Notes: generated by a model not told the origin, from the sequence alone. A DNA stretch of 64,000 nt from Aquabacterium sp029268225 (GCF_037482285.1 NZ_JBBEYB010000013.1:1-64000); one strand, 5' to 3'; counted from the stretch's first letter, positions 12,367 through 21,297 are shown. A program made the numbers and translations.

Positions 12367-13017
12367 TCAGCGTCCCTTTCGGGCCGCGTTGATCAGGAAG
12401 TTGGTGGTCGCCAGCGTGCGTTCGTGGTTGCCGTTGAGCGACACCGAGGTGAAATAGCGCCCTGCGATGCCCAGGGTGGGCACGCCGTCGATCTTGTAGG
12501 CCTCGGCCAGGCTGCGGGCCTGCTTGCACTTGGTCTGCACCGCAAAGGAGTTGAACATGGCCATGAACTTGGCTTGGTCCACCCCATGGCGAGCAACGAA
12601 AGCGGCGATGGCTTCGGGCTTGTCCAGTGGCTGGCCTTCGGCGTGGATGGCGCGGAAGACCTTGGGATGCAAGCTGGACACCAGGCCCATCGCCTCCAAC
12701 GCGTAAAACAGGCGCTGGTGGTTGCCGAAGGGGTTCTCACGGAAGGCCACCGGCACGCGTCGGAACACGACATCGGCGGGCAGTTTCTCGGCCCAGGCGG
12801 CCAGCGACGGCTCGAAGTTGTAGCAGTGGTTGCAGCCGTACCAGAAGAACTCGACGACCTCGACCTTGCCAGCGGGGGCCGACACCGGCGCCGCCTGAGG
12901 CAGGCGGACGTAATGGGTGCCTTCCACGGGACCGCCCTGGGCCACGGCCAGGCCAGGCAAGCCGGCGCTCAAACCCAGTGCGCCCAGGGTGTGGATCGAA
13001 AACTCGCGGCGATTCAT
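12367..13017 (-). CDS. dsbA: thiol:disulfide interchange protein DsbA
   Basis: A periplasmic oxidase that introduces disulfide bonds into exported proteins and is re-oxidised by DsbB. The 216-residue product starts with a signal sequence (MNRREFSIHTLGALGLSAG...LAVAQ) whose RRxF-like start vaguely resembles a Tat motif. The redox active site is C62-N-H-C65 within WYGCNHCYNFEP; the E. coli enzyme has CPHC. The cis-proline loop DGVPTLGI is present. An additional Cys pair element occurs near TKCKQ. It forms a minus-strand run with argS and the SPOR gene. Confidence 0.92.
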   Translation of the reverse strand: MNRREFSIHTLGALGLSAGLPGLAVAQGGPVEGTHYVRLPQAAPVSAPAGKVEVVEFFWYGCNHCYNFEPSLAAWAEKLPADVVFRRVPVAFRENPFGNHQRLFYALEAMGLVSSLHPKVFRAIHAEGQPLDKPEAIAAFVARHGVDQAKFMAMFNSFAVQTKCKQARSLAEAYKIDGVPTLGIAGRYFTSVSLNGNHERTLATTNFLINAARKGR

Positions 13018-13076
13018 CTAGCGTCCTTTCTGTTGGGCGCGAACGCCCAGACCTTCCACGGGGCCGTGGCCCCAGC

Positions 13077-13757
13077 TTACTTCTGGATGCGCACCAGGGC
13101 GGACTCCACCCCGGCGCCTTGCAGCTTGATGCGCACTTCCTCGGCGGCATCCTTTTGCGCGTAGGGCCCCAGGCGCACCCGGAACATGGTGCGGCCATTG
13201 ACCTCGCGCTCCTGGATGCGGGACTCCAGGCCCATGATGGCCAGCTTGGCACGTTGCTGTTCGGCTTCGGCCTGGCTGGCATAGGCACCGGCCTGCACCT
13301 GGTAGCTCAACGCATCAGAGGCGGGCGCGGTGGACACGGGCGCCGCACCGGACAGGATGGCTGCCGGATTGCGCGCGCTGGAGGCGGGCGCGCTGGCCGC
13401 CTTGGCCGCCGCCGGCTTGGAGGCCGTTGCGGCAGGCGCCGACGCCGGCTCAGCAGACACCACCGGGGCTTCGGTCGGCTCGGCCGACGAAGCCGAGGAC
13501 GGGGCCGAGGCTGCTGGCACCGCACGCGGCTTGGCGGGGTTCTTGCCGTACAGCGGGCTGTTGGGGTCCCAGCTCTTGTTGTGCTCCATCTCGGCGGCGT
13601 CCTGCTCGGGGGTGCGTTGCGGCACCTTGTCGATGAAGGGCAGCGGCACCTTGGTGATGTAGACGGCCACCCCCAGCGCGAGCGCCAGCCCGATCAACAG
13701 GCCGACGATCATGCCGAGGAAAAAACCGCCGCGCTGCGCGGCACGTGGAGTGGTCAT
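13077..13757 (-). CDS. SPOR-domain membrane protein
   Basis: A 226-residue single-pass protein: a short cytoplasmic N-terminus, one transmembrane helix at about residues 12-34 (FFLGMIVGLLIGLALALGVA), an Ala/Pro/Ser-rich periplasmic linker, and a C-terminal SPOR domain (about 155-226) that by family binds denuded septal peptidoglycan. It resembles the FtsN-like/DedD-like SPOR proteins but I cannot assign it to one. The ATG at 13757 is preceded by AGAGGAT, better than an ATG 24 bases upstream. It lies 33 bases downstream of argS and 59 bases upstream of dsbA. Confidence 0.85.
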   Translation of the reverse strand: MTTPRAAQRGGFFLGMIVGLLIGLALALGVAVYITKVPLPFIDKVPQRTPEQDAAEMEHNKSWDPNSPLYGKNPAKPRAVPAASAPSSASSAEPTEAPVVSAEPASAPAATASKPAAAKAASAPASSARNPAAILSGAAPVSTAPASDALSYQVQAGAYASQAEAEQQRAKLAIMGLESRIQEREVNGRTMFRVRLGPYAQKDAAEEVRIKLQGAGVESALVRIQK

Positions 13758-13790
13758 GGACTGGGATCCTCTCTGGGTCACCGGGGTGAT

Positions 13791-15482
13791 TTACATCTTG
13801 TCGGGCGCGCTGACGCCCAGCAGGGACAGGCCGTTGCGCAGCACCTGCGCGGTCGCGCTCAGCAGGGCCACGCGGGCACGGCTGAGTTCGACCTCGTCGA
13901 CCAGGAAACGTTCCGCCGCGTAGTAGCTGTGGAAGGCGCTGGCCAGGTCGCGCAGGTAGAAGGCGACGTCGTGCGGCGCCAATCCCTGAGCCGCGGCGGT
14001 GAGCATGCCGGGGAACTCGGCCAGCTTGGTCATCAGCGCCAGCTCGGTGTCGGCCGTCAGCAGGGCCAGGTTGGCGCCGCCCAGGGCGCTCAAATCTCCG
14101 CCCTTGTCGGCGTACTGCGCACGCACCGACTGGATGCGGGCGTGGGCGTACTGGACATAGAACACCGGGTTCTCGTCGTTCTGCTTGAGGGCCAGGTCGA
14201 CGTCGAAGGTGAACTCGGTGTCGGCCTTGCGGCTGATCAGGAAGAAGCGCACCGCATCCTTGCTGGTCCACTCGATCAGGTCGCGCAGCGTGACGTAAGA
14301 GCCGGCACGCTTGGAGATCTTGACCTCCTCGCCGTTCTTCATCACGGTGACCATCTTGTGCAGCACGTAATCAGGCCAGCCTTGCGGGATGCCGACACCA
14401 GCGGCTTGCAGGCCAGCGCGCACGCGGGCGATGGTGCCGTGGTGGTCGGATCCCTGGATGTTGACGCACTGTTCGAAACCGCGCTCCCACTTGGCGATGT
14501 GATAGGCCACATCGGGCACGAAGTAGGTGTAGCCGCCTTCGGACTTGCGCATCACGCGGTCCTTGTCGTCACCGTAGTCGGTCGAGCGCAGCCACAGGGC
14601 GCCGTCTTGCTCGAAGGTCTTGCCAGCGTCGACCAGCTTCTGGACGGTCTGCTCGACGCGGCCCGAGGTGTAGAGGCTCGATTCGAGGTAGTAGTTGTCG
14701 AAACGGACGTCGAAAGCCTTGAGGTCCAGGTCCTGCTCATGGCGCAGGTAGGCCACGGCGAACTGGCGGATGCCGTCGATGTCTTCCGGATCGCCCGAGG
14801 CGGTGAACTCGCGGTCGTCGGCCTTGACGGTCTTCTTGGCGAGGAAGTCGGCGGCGATGTCGGCAATGTAGTCACCGTTGTAGGCCGACTCGGGCCAGTG
14901 CTCGTCACCGGGTTTGTAGCCTTTGATGCGCGCGTGGGTGGACCAGGCCAGGGTGCTGATCTGCACGCCGGCGTCGTTGTAATAGAACTCGCGGGTGACC
15001 GACTGGCCCTGGGTCTCGAACAGGTTGCACAGGGCATCACCCAGCGCGCCCTGGCGGCCGTGGCCCACGTGCAGCGGGCCGGTGGGGTTGGCCGAGACGA
15101 ACTCGACCAGCACCTTGCGGCCATTGGCGGGCTGCCAGCCGAACTTGTCGCCTTCGGTGAGCACATCGGCAACGATGGCCTGCTTGGCTTCGGGCTTGAG
15201 GCGCAGGTTGATGAAACCGGGGCCAGCGATCTCGATGGGGAGCTTCACCCACTGCTGGACGGCCGGCTGGGCCTCCAGTGCGGCGACCAGGGCGGTGGCC
15301 AGCTCACGGGGGTTCTTTTTGAGGGGCTTGGCCAGCTGCATGGCCGCGGTCACGGCCAGGTCGCCGTGGGCGGCCTGCTTGGGGGCCTCGAAAACCGGTG
15401 TGAAGGACGCGGCGGCGTCGGGCGCCACCTGGCGCAGGGCTTCACCCAGGGCAGAAAGAAGGGCACGCTTGGCTTGGATCAT
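13791..15482 (-). CDS. argS: arginyl-tRNA synthetase
   Basis: Charges tRNA-Arg with arginine. The 563-residue product has the ArgS N-terminal additional domain (about 1-115). The class I catalytic core carries NPTGPLHVGHGRQGALGD (HIGH motif, here HVGH) and a KMSKS-like KISKRAG. The C-terminal DALR anticodon-binding domain ends with the family-typical NGLSLLGVSAPDKM. It is divergently transcribed from the kinase gene at 15596 across 113 bases and heads the argS-SPOR-dsbA run. Confidence 0.97.
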   Translation of the reverse strand: MIQAKRALLSALGEALRQVAPDAAASFTPVFEAPKQAAHGDLAVTAAMQLAKPLKKNPRELATALVAALEAQPAVQQWVKLPIEIAGPGFINLRLKPEAKQAIVADVLTEGDKFGWQPANGRKVLVEFVSANPTGPLHVGHGRQGALGDALCNLFETQGQSVTREFYYNDAGVQISTLAWSTHARIKGYKPGDEHWPESAYNGDYIADIAADFLAKKTVKADDREFTASGDPEDIDGIRQFAVAYLRHEQDLDLKAFDVRFDNYYLESSLYTSGRVEQTVQKLVDAGKTFEQDGALWLRSTDYGDDKDRVMRKSEGGYTYFVPDVAYHIAKWERGFEQCVNIQGSDHHGTIARVRAGLQAAGVGIPQGWPDYVLHKMVTVMKNGEEVKISKRAGSYVTLRDLIEWTSKDAVRFFLISRKADTEFTFDVDLALKQNDENPVFYVQYAHARIQSVRAQYADKGGDLSALGGANLALLTADTELALMTKLAEFPGMLTAAAQGLAPHDVAFYLRDLASAFHSYYAAERFLVDEVELSRARVALLSATAQVLRNGLSLLGVSAPDKM

Positions 15483-15595
15483 GGGCGAATTCTACGGGGG
15501 CGGACCGCCTTCCCGCGGGGATGCGATGATGTGCGAACAATTGCACACTCCTGTCGGGTCTTTTCGGCTGGTGAAGTGGCCCCGAACGTGGAAAG

Positions 15596-16960
15596 ATGCA
15601 GACATGGCAGCAGTGGGTGAGCATGGGCGACCTGGACATTGACCTCAACACCGGTTTGATCGGCAAGTACCGGATCATCAAGAAGCTGGGCGAAGGCGCC
15701 ACCAGCGAGGTCTACCTGTGCCGGGACGACTTCCATGACCGCGATGTCGCGATCAAGCGGGTGCGCTCGTCGGCGCTGAGCGATGCGGTCGATGGGCCGG
15801 TGTACGCGCGCTTCTTTGCGGCCGAGGCCGCCCTGGTGGGCCGCCTGCAGCACCCGAACGTGGTGCACATCTACGACGCGGTGCCCGACCCGTCGTCCCC
15901 TTATGTGGTGATGGAGTATGTGCCGGGCACGACGCTGCGCACCTTCTGCCGCCCCGATCAGTTGCTGCCGCTGGAACTGGTGGTGGAAATCGGCTTCAAG
16001 TGCGCGATGGCGTTGGGTTATGTGTACCGCCAGGGACTGATCCACCGCGACGTGAAGCCGGCCAATATCCTGGCCCTGGTCAACGACGCAGGCGCCGTGA
16101 CCGACGTCAAGATCAGCGACTTCGGCAGTGTGCTGAACCTGACGGCCGAGTCCACCCAGATCCACCAGGTGGGCTCGCTGGCCTACATGGCGCCGGAGCA
16201 GCTGGATGGCGAGGTACCGGACTGCCGCGCCGACATCTATGGTCTGGGTGCCGTGCTGTACCACCTGATCGCCGGTCGCCCTCCGTTCGAGGCATCGTCG
16301 CAGGCGGTGCTGATGAACCAGATTTACAACCACGAGCCAGCGCCACTGTCGGGACAACGCTCGGGGGTGAATGCGGCGGTCGACCAAGTGGTGCTGAAGG
16401 CGCTGGCCAAAGACCCGAAGGAGCGCTACCCGAACTGGGATGCGTTTGCCCAGGCGCTGTCGGGCCTGATCGCCGACCATCAGGTGCCGCGTGGCCACCT
16501 GCAAGGGGTGTTGGACTCGGAGCGCTTCAACCTGCTGCGCTCGCTGGACTTTTTCACCCAGTTTGGCGACGTGGAGCTGTGGGAGGTGGTGCACCGCGCG
16601 AAATGGCAGCGCTTTCCGTTTGGCCACGCGCTGTACCGCCGGGGCGAGGAGGGGCGCACCTTCCACATCATGGCGCAGGGCACGGTCGAGGTGTATCGCG
16701 ACAACAAGCGGGTGGCCTTGCTGGGGGCCGGCACGTCGGTGGGCGAGATGGCCTACCTGGCACCCAGCCCCGATTTGCGACGCCACAGCACCGATGTGGT
16801 GGTGACGGAACCGGCCACAACAATATCCTTCACGCCAGACGTGATGATGCAGTTGAGCCCGGCTTGCCGCCACCTGTTTGACGAGGCCTTCATCCGGGTG
16901 CTGGTGCGGCGTCTGCATGCGGCGCACGAAGCGCTGGCGCACCCGCGACGGATCATGTGA
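15596..16960 (+). CDS. Hanks-type serine/threonine protein kinase with C-terminal cyclic-nucleotide-binding-like domain
   Basis: The 454-residue soluble product begins with a eukaryotic-like kinase domain (about 23-290). It has the glycine loop LGEGATSEVY, Lys54 in VAIK, catalytic HRDVKPANI from 150, DFG at 175-177 and the APE-like MAPEQL. From about residue 320 a beta-roll resembles cNMP-binding domains: FHIMAQGTVEVYRD followed by VGEMAYLAPSPDLRRHSTDVV, which keeps the Gly-Glu and an Arg of the phosphate-binding cassette. Whether it binds a nucleotide is inference. No transmembrane helix is present, unlike PknB-type kinases. An ATG at 15623 is an alternative start. Confidence 0.88.
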   Translation: MQTWQQWVSMGDLDIDLNTGLIGKYRIIKKLGEGATSEVYLCRDDFHDRDVAIKRVRSSALSDAVDGPVYARFFAAEAALVGRLQHPNVVHIYDAVPDPSSPYVVMEYVPGTTLRTFCRPDQLLPLELVVEIGFKCAMALGYVYRQGLIHRDVKPANILALVNDAGAVTDVKISDFGSVLNLTAESTQIHQVGSLAYMAPEQLDGEVPDCRADIYGLGAVLYHLIAGRPPFEASSQAVLMNQIYNHEPAPLSGQRSGVNAAVDQVVLKALAKDPKERYPNWDAFAQALSGLIADHQVPRGHLQGVLDSERFNLLRSLDFFTQFGDVELWEVVHRAKWQRFPFGHALYRRGEEGRTFHIMAQGTVEVYRDNKRVALLGAGTSVGEMAYLAPSPDLRRHSTDVVVTEPATTISFTPDVMMQLSPACRHLFDEAFIRVLVRRLHAAHEALAHPRRIM

Positions 16961-17111
16961 TGACCATCGCGTCATCCGCGCGTCGCGGTGTGACGTTAGG
17001 CTGGCAGTGGGTCAGTGTGGCGTCCGGAGCTGCCACCGTGGCCGCTGGATATTGTCCGCACCGCCGATGGCAGTGCTTGTTCGTGAACCCTGCCCCATTG
17101 AGGAGCCTGAC

Positions 17112-17381
17112 ATGCGTACCCTGATTGCTTCTGTGACCCTGGCCCTGTTGTCCACCCTGGCCCATGCCGGCAACGCTGCGTGCGAAGCCAAGGCGGCTGA
17201 GAAGAAGCTGGCGGGCGCCGCCAAGAACAGCTTCATCAAGAAGTGCGAGAAAGATGCGGCCGGTTCGGCCAGCGCAGCCTGCCTGAACAAGGCCGCCGAG
17301 AAGAAGCTGGCGGGCGCGGCCAAGAACAGCTTCGTCAAGAAGTGCGAAAAGGACGCAGCTGCCGCGCCCGCCGCACAGTGA
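17112..17381 (+). CDS. PsiF-like small secreted repeat protein
   Basis: An 89-residue protein with a clear signal peptide (MRTLIASVTLALLSTLAHA, cleavage after about residue 19). Two near-identical 27-residue units follow at 23-49 and 56-82, each with two Cys and the core AAEKKLAGAAKNSF(I/V)KKCEKDA. This matches the PsiF repeat family, named from a phosphate-starvation-inducible E. coli gene whose function is unknown. AGGAGCC stands 7 bases before the ATG. A longer frame upstream from 16878 overlaps the kinase gene and is not credible. A GC-rich hairpin follows at 17399. Confidence 0.8.
   Translation: MRTLIASVTLALLSTLAHAGNAACEAKAAEKKLAGAAKNSFIKKCEKDAAGSASAACLNKAAEKKLAGAAKNSFVKKCEKDAAAAPAAQ
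17178..17357 (+). repeat. tandem 81-bp coding repeat in the psiF-like gene
   Basis: Units 17178-17258 and 17277-17357 encode 27 residues each with about four amino-acid differences and several synonymous changes. They are separated by 18 bases. The pattern indicates an internal duplication kept under selection at protein level. Confidence 0.8.
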
Positions 17382-17398
17382 AGGCAGCGTGACGCACG

Positions 17399-17418
17399 GA
17401 GGGGCGATCACGCCCCTC
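17399..17418. terminator. hairpin between convergent genes
   Basis: GAGGGGCG and CGCCCCTC form a perfect 8-bp stem with an ATCA loop between the end of the psiF-like gene (plus) and the end of the DUF2214 gene (minus). No T-tract follows on either side, so termination is only a suggestion. Confidence 0.4.
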
Positions 17419-17435
17419 TGTCGCGGACCACGGAC

Positions 17436-17891
17436 TCAGCGCATCCAGAACCCCCGCGCCAGCAGGCTGCCGGCCAAGGGGATCAGCACCATGATGTGCG
17501 CCTGGATCATGACCCTGCGACGCACCCGGCGCACTTCGGTGGCGTCGGGCAGTGTGCCGTGTGTGTCGAGTTGCTTGACCCAGCGGCGAAACGCCAGCGT
17601 CGGGGAAATCGACAGGCCCGCGATCACGACGAACAAGGTCAGCTTGAGGTGCAGCAGCGGCTGCTGCCAGTACCAGTCCACGCCCTTCATGCCCCACCAT
17701 GTGCGCGCCACCCCTGTGAGCAGCACGGCCACGGCGGCCACCAGGTAAATGATGTCGACGCGGGCGAGACGGCGCACCACCGCGGCGTTCAGCCATTCCT
17801 CCCGACACAGGGCTGCTTCACTGGTGATGAACACCACCACGCTGAGAATGGCGACAAAGTGGGCGTAAGCCAGCAGGGATTCGAGCAACAT
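17436..17891 (-). CDS. DUF2214 family membrane protein
   Basis: A 151-residue protein with four predicted membrane helices: LLAYAHFVAILSVVVFI, IIYLVAAVAVLLTGVAR, PLLHLKLTLFVVIAGLSI and VMIQAHIMVLIPLAGSLLA. The spacing, the early His in helix 1 (AHF) and the WWGMKG(V)xWY loop fit the DUF2214 family, distantly like CopD/heme-handling membrane proteins. Function is unknown. The ATG at 17891 is used because everything upstream in this frame overlaps the LysR gene antisense-like. It follows the LysR regulator on the same strand by 58 bases. Confidence 0.75.
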   Translation of the reverse strand: MLLESLLAYAHFVAILSVVVFITSEAALCREEWLNAAVVRRLARVDIIYLVAAVAVLLTGVARTWWGMKGVDWYWQQPLLHLKLTLFVVIAGLSISPTLAFRRWVKQLDTHGTLPDATEVRRVRRRVMIQAHIMVLIPLAGSLLARGFWMR

Positions 17892-17949
17892 CGGTGAAGA
17901 AGCTGTGAGATGCGCCTCAGGCGCGGAAAGAGAGATCAGCCTAAAGCCA

Positions 17950-18873
17950 TCATGCCCCGGGCGCCTGCTCGCGCTGCCAATACCCCGGGTCGGCGTAGGC
18001 CTGCTTGATGAAGTCGATCCACAGGCGCAGGCGCAAGGGCAGGTGTTTGCGTTGGGCAAAGACCGCATAGATGCCATTGGGCGGTGCGGCGAACTCGTCG
18101 AGCACGCTGACCAGGCGGCCGGCAGCGATGTCATGTTCGACCTCCCAGGTGCTGCGCCAGGCCAGGCCCAGGCCCTGCAGACACCAGGCGTGCAACACCT
18201 GGCCGTCGCTGCAGTCCAGCCGGGCACCAGGCCGCAGGTAGGTGGCTTCGCCGTCGACCACGAAGGCCCAGCCGCGGGTCTGGCTGGCGTCGGAGCTCAG
18301 CGTCAGGCAGGCGTGGCGCATCAGCTCCGACGGGTGACGCGGGGTGCCGGCGCGCTGCAGATAGGCCGGCGTGGCCACGCACAGGCGCCGGTTGTCGGCT
18401 AGGCGCACGCTGACCAAACTGGAGTCGGGCAGGTCGCCGACGCGCACGGCGCAGTCAAACCCTTCGTTGACGAGGTCGACCACACGGTCGGACAGGTTGA
18501 GCGAGAGGCTGACGTCGGGGTGCTGGTCGAGGAAGCCGGGCACCAGGGGGGCGACGTGCCGGCGGCCAAAGCCCGCCGGCGCGGTGATGCGCAGGTGACC
18601 GCTGGCTTTCACGCCCCCGGCCGAGACGCTGGCCTCGGCGTTGTTGAAGTCGGTGATCAGACGCTGACAATCTTCCAGAAAGGCGCTACCCTCATGGGTC
18701 AGACTGATGCGACGCGTGGTGCGCAGCAAGAGCTTGACCCCCAGGCGGGCCTCCAGGGCGTCCATGCGACGCCCGATGATGGCCGGCGCCACGCCCTCGC
18801 CCTGGGCGGCGGCGGTGAGGCTGCCTTTGGTGGCCACGGCCACGAAGGTTTCGATCTGCTTCAAGCGGTCCAT
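17950..18873 (-). CDS. LysR family transcriptional regulator beside malate synthase
   Basis: A 307-residue LTTR. The N-terminal winged HTH (about 1-60) has ETFVAVATKGSLTAAAQGEGVAPAIIGRRMDALEARLGVKLLLRTTR, and the remainder is the periplasmic-binding-like effector domain. It is divergent from glcB with 175 bases between the starts. The gap contains a 9-bp inverted repeat with a T-N11-A core (18892-18918), the typical LTTR operator form. The likely target is therefore glcB and itself. I start at ATG 18873; a GTG at 18903 is less likely. Confidence 0.88.
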   Translation of the reverse strand: MDRLKQIETFVAVATKGSLTAAAQGEGVAPAIIGRRMDALEARLGVKLLLRTTRRISLTHEGSAFLEDCQRLITDFNNAEASVSAGGVKASGHLRITAPAGFGRRHVAPLVPGFLDQHPDVSLSLNLSDRVVDLVNEGFDCAVRVGDLPDSSLVSVRLADNRRLCVATPAYLQRAGTPRHPSELMRHACLTLSSDASQTRGWAFVVDGEATYLRPGARLDCSDGQVLHAWCLQGLGLAWRSTWEVEHDIAAGRLVSVLDEFAAPPNGIYAVFAQRKHLPLRLRLWIDFIKQAYADPGYWQREQAPGA

Positions 18874-18891
18874 GCGTTGCACTCCAGCCCC

Positions 18892-18918
18892 GGATTCATG
18901 CACTCAAGTCATGAATCC
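18892..18918. promoter_or_regulatory. candidate LysR operator between lysR and glcB
   Basis: GGATTCATG (18892-18900) and CATGAATCC (18910-18918) are perfect 9-bp arms separated by 9 bases, with the T-N11-A core of LysR-type sites. It lies 19 bases upstream of the regulator start and 131 bases upstream of glcB. Binding is inferred from form and position. Confidence 0.55.
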
Positions 18919-19048
18919 ATCACTTTTCGGGGCGGTAATAGTCAGCGGAGTATCGAATAAACTGGCTTTCTTGCAAAGGGTGCGTCCCGCGAACCGGGGC
19001 GCGCGCTTGCCGTCCGATCACCTTTTTCCCCATCTTGACGAGGTTTGC

Positions 19049-21241
19049 ATGACCGCACGCACCACTGTCCACGGCCTTCAGGTCGCCACCGAGCTCTACC
19101 GTTTCATTGAAGACAAGGTGCTGCCTGGCACCGGCGTGGACAGCGCCAAGTTCTGGGCCGGCTTCGACGCCATCGTCAGCGACCTGGCCCCCAAGAATGC
19201 CGCCTTGCTGGCCGAACGTGACCGCATCCAGACTGAAATGGATGCTTGGCACACCGCCAACCCCGGCCCGATCCAGGACATGGCAGCCTACCAAGCGCAC
19301 CTGGAGAAGATCGGCTACTTGGTGCCCGTGCCGGCCGATGTGAAGGCCACCACGACCAATGTGGACGCCGAGTTGGCGCTGCAAGCCGGTCCTCAGCTGG
19401 TCGTGCCCATCCTGAATGCCCGCTATGCCCTGAACGCCGCCAACGCCCGCTGGGGCAGCCTGTACGACGCCCTGTATGGCACCGACGCGATCTCTGAAGA
19501 CGGTGGCGCCACCAAGGGCCCCGGCTACAACGAGGTGCGCGGCAACAAGGTCATCGCCTGGGCCCGCAACTTCCTGGACACCGCTGCACCGCTGGAAGGC
19601 GCTTCGCACAAGGATTCCACCGGCTACGCCATCGTCAATGGTCAGCTGGCTGTGTCCGTGGGTGGCCAGACCGTGGGCCTGAAGAACCCAGCGCAACTGG
19701 TGGGCTACCAAGGCGATGCCGCCAATCCGAGCAGCGTGCTGTTGGTGAACAACGGCATGCACGTGGACATCCAGATCAACCGCAACACCAACATCGGCAA
19801 GACCGACGCTGCGGGTGTGGCCGATGTGGTGCTGGAAGCGGCCGTGTCCACCATCTTGGACCTGGAAGACTCCGTGGCCGCTGTGGACGCGGAAGACAAG
19901 GTGCTGGGCTACAGCAACTGGCTGGGCATTCAGCTGGGCACCCTGGCCGAAGAAGTGGCCAAGGGCGGCAAGACTTTCACCCGTACCCTGAACGGCGACC
20001 GCGTGTACACCGCCCCCAACGGCGGCGAAGTCAAGCTGCATGGCCGCTCGCTGATGTTCGTGCGTAACGTGGGTCACCTGATGACCAACCCCGCCATCCT
20101 GTGGGGCGCCGAGGGCAAAGAGATCCCCGAAGGCATCATGGACGCCGTGATCACCACCACCATCGCCCTGCACGACCTGCAAGGCCACGGCAAGATCAAC
20201 GGCCAGGCCATCCGCAACTCGCGTACTGGCTCGGTCTACATCGTGAAGCCCAAGATGCACGGCCCTGCCGAAGTGGCCTTCGCTGCAGAGCTGTTCACCC
20301 GCGTGGAACAACTGCTGGGCTTGCCTGACAGCACCGTGAAGCTGGGCATCATGGACGAAGAGCGCCGCACCTCGGCCAACCTGAAGGCCTGTATTGCAGC
20401 TGCTTCCAGCCGCGTGGCCTTCATCAACACCGGCTTCCTGGACCGCACCGGCGACGAAATGCACACCGCCATGCTGGCTGGCCCCATGATGCGCAAGGGC
20501 GACATCAAGAACAGCGCCTGGATTGCCGCTTACGAGCGTCGCAACGTGCTGATCGGTCTGCAAATGGGCCTGCGTGGTCGCGCCCAGATCGGCAAGGGCA
20601 TGTGGGCCATGCCCGACCTGATGGCCGGCATGCTGGAGCAGAAGATCGCTCACCCCAAGGCTGGCGCCAACACCGCCTGGACGCCTTCGCCGACCGCTGC
20701 GACCCTGCACGCCACCCACTATCACCAGGTGAATGTGGCCGCGATCCAGGCCGACATCGAGCAAAACGGTGAAGATCCCCAATCCCTGCTGGACAAGCTG
20801 CTGACCATCCCCGTGGTGGCAGCCGCCAACTGGTCCGACGCTGAGAAGCAGCAAGAGCTGGACAACAACATCCAGGGCATCCTGGGTTATGTGGTTCGCT
20901 GGATTGACCAAGGCGTGGGCTGCTCCAAGGTGCCCGACATCCACAACGTGGGCCTGATGGAAGACCGCGCGACCCTGCGTATCTCCAGCCAGCACGTGGC
21001 CAACTGGCTGCACCATGGTGTGGTGACCGAAGCGCAAGTGCGCGAGACTTTCACCCGCATGGCTGCCGTGGTCGACCAGCAAAACGCCGGTGACCCGCTG
21101 TATCAATCGCTGGTGGCCAACCCCAACGGTGCGGCGTTCCAGGCTGCGCTGGACCTGGTGTTCAAGGGCAAGGAACAGCCTTCGGGCTACACCGAGCCGC
21201 TGCTGCACGCATGGCGCTTGAAGAAGAAGGCACAGGGCTGA
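19049..21241 (+). CDS. glcB: malate synthase G
   Basis: Condenses glyoxylate with acetyl-CoA to malate in the glyoxylate bypass and in glycolate/allantoin-type two-carbon use. The 730-residue product matches the isoform G length (about 720) and carries ILDLEDSVAAVDAEDK, KPKMHGPAEV with metal and glyoxylate ligands, and MGLRGRAQIGKGMWAMPD. The ATG at 19049 has a GACGAGG site upstream. An open extension to 18707 overlaps the divergent regulator and is not coding. A palindromic terminator follows at 21274. Acetyl-CoA from the pyrimidine and fatty-acyl routes in this window could feed it. Confidence 0.97.
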   Translation: MTARTTVHGLQVATELYRFIEDKVLPGTGVDSAKFWAGFDAIVSDLAPKNAALLAERDRIQTEMDAWHTANPGPIQDMAAYQAHLEKIGYLVPVPADVKATTTNVDAELALQAGPQLVVPILNARYALNAANARWGSLYDALYGTDAISEDGGATKGPGYNEVRGNKVIAWARNFLDTAAPLEGASHKDSTGYAIVNGQLAVSVGGQTVGLKNPAQLVGYQGDAANPSSVLLVNNGMHVDIQINRNTNIGKTDAAGVADVVLEAAVSTILDLEDSVAAVDAEDKVLGYSNWLGIQLGTLAEEVAKGGKTFTRTLNGDRVYTAPNGGEVKLHGRSLMFVRNVGHLMTNPAILWGAEGKEIPEGIMDAVITTTIALHDLQGHGKINGQAIRNSRTGSVYIVKPKMHGPAEVAFAAELFTRVEQLLGLPDSTVKLGIMDEERRTSANLKACIAAASSRVAFINTGFLDRTGDEMHTAMLAGPMMRKGDIKNSAWIAAYERRNVLIGLQMGLRGRAQIGKGMWAMPDLMAGMLEQKIAHPKAGANTAWTPSPTAATLHATHYHQVNVAAIQADIEQNGEDPQSLLDKLLTIPVVAAANWSDAEKQQELDNNIQGILGYVVRWIDQGVGCSKVPDIHNVGLMEDRATLRISSQHVANWLHHGVVTEAQVRETFTRMAAVVDQQNAGDPLYQSLVANPNGAAFQAALDLVFKGKEQPSGYTEPLLHAWRLKKKAQG

Positions 21242-21273
21242 TCTCTCAGCTTTCTGCCTGAGCTGACGTGACA

Positions 21274-21297
21274 ACGGCGCCCCGCGGGGCGCCGTTT
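21274..21297 (+). terminator. terminator after glcB
   Basis: A 22-base perfect GC-rich palindrome (21274-21295) made of ACGGCGCCCCG and its complement, followed by a short TTT. The identical 22 bases recur at 23200-23221 after the lipoprotein operon. Confidence 0.7.

Noticed and set aside
12627..15620. A very long open frame on the plus strand opposite argS, the SPOR gene and dsbA
   Set aside because: It is antisense to three clearly conserved genes, has low-complexity Gly/Arg/His composition and no recognisable domain; high GC content leaves such frames open.
18920..21274. A 784-codon open frame opposite glcB
   Set aside because: Antisense shadow of malate synthase; composition is His/Val/Gln-rich without any domain and it also crosses the glcB terminator region.
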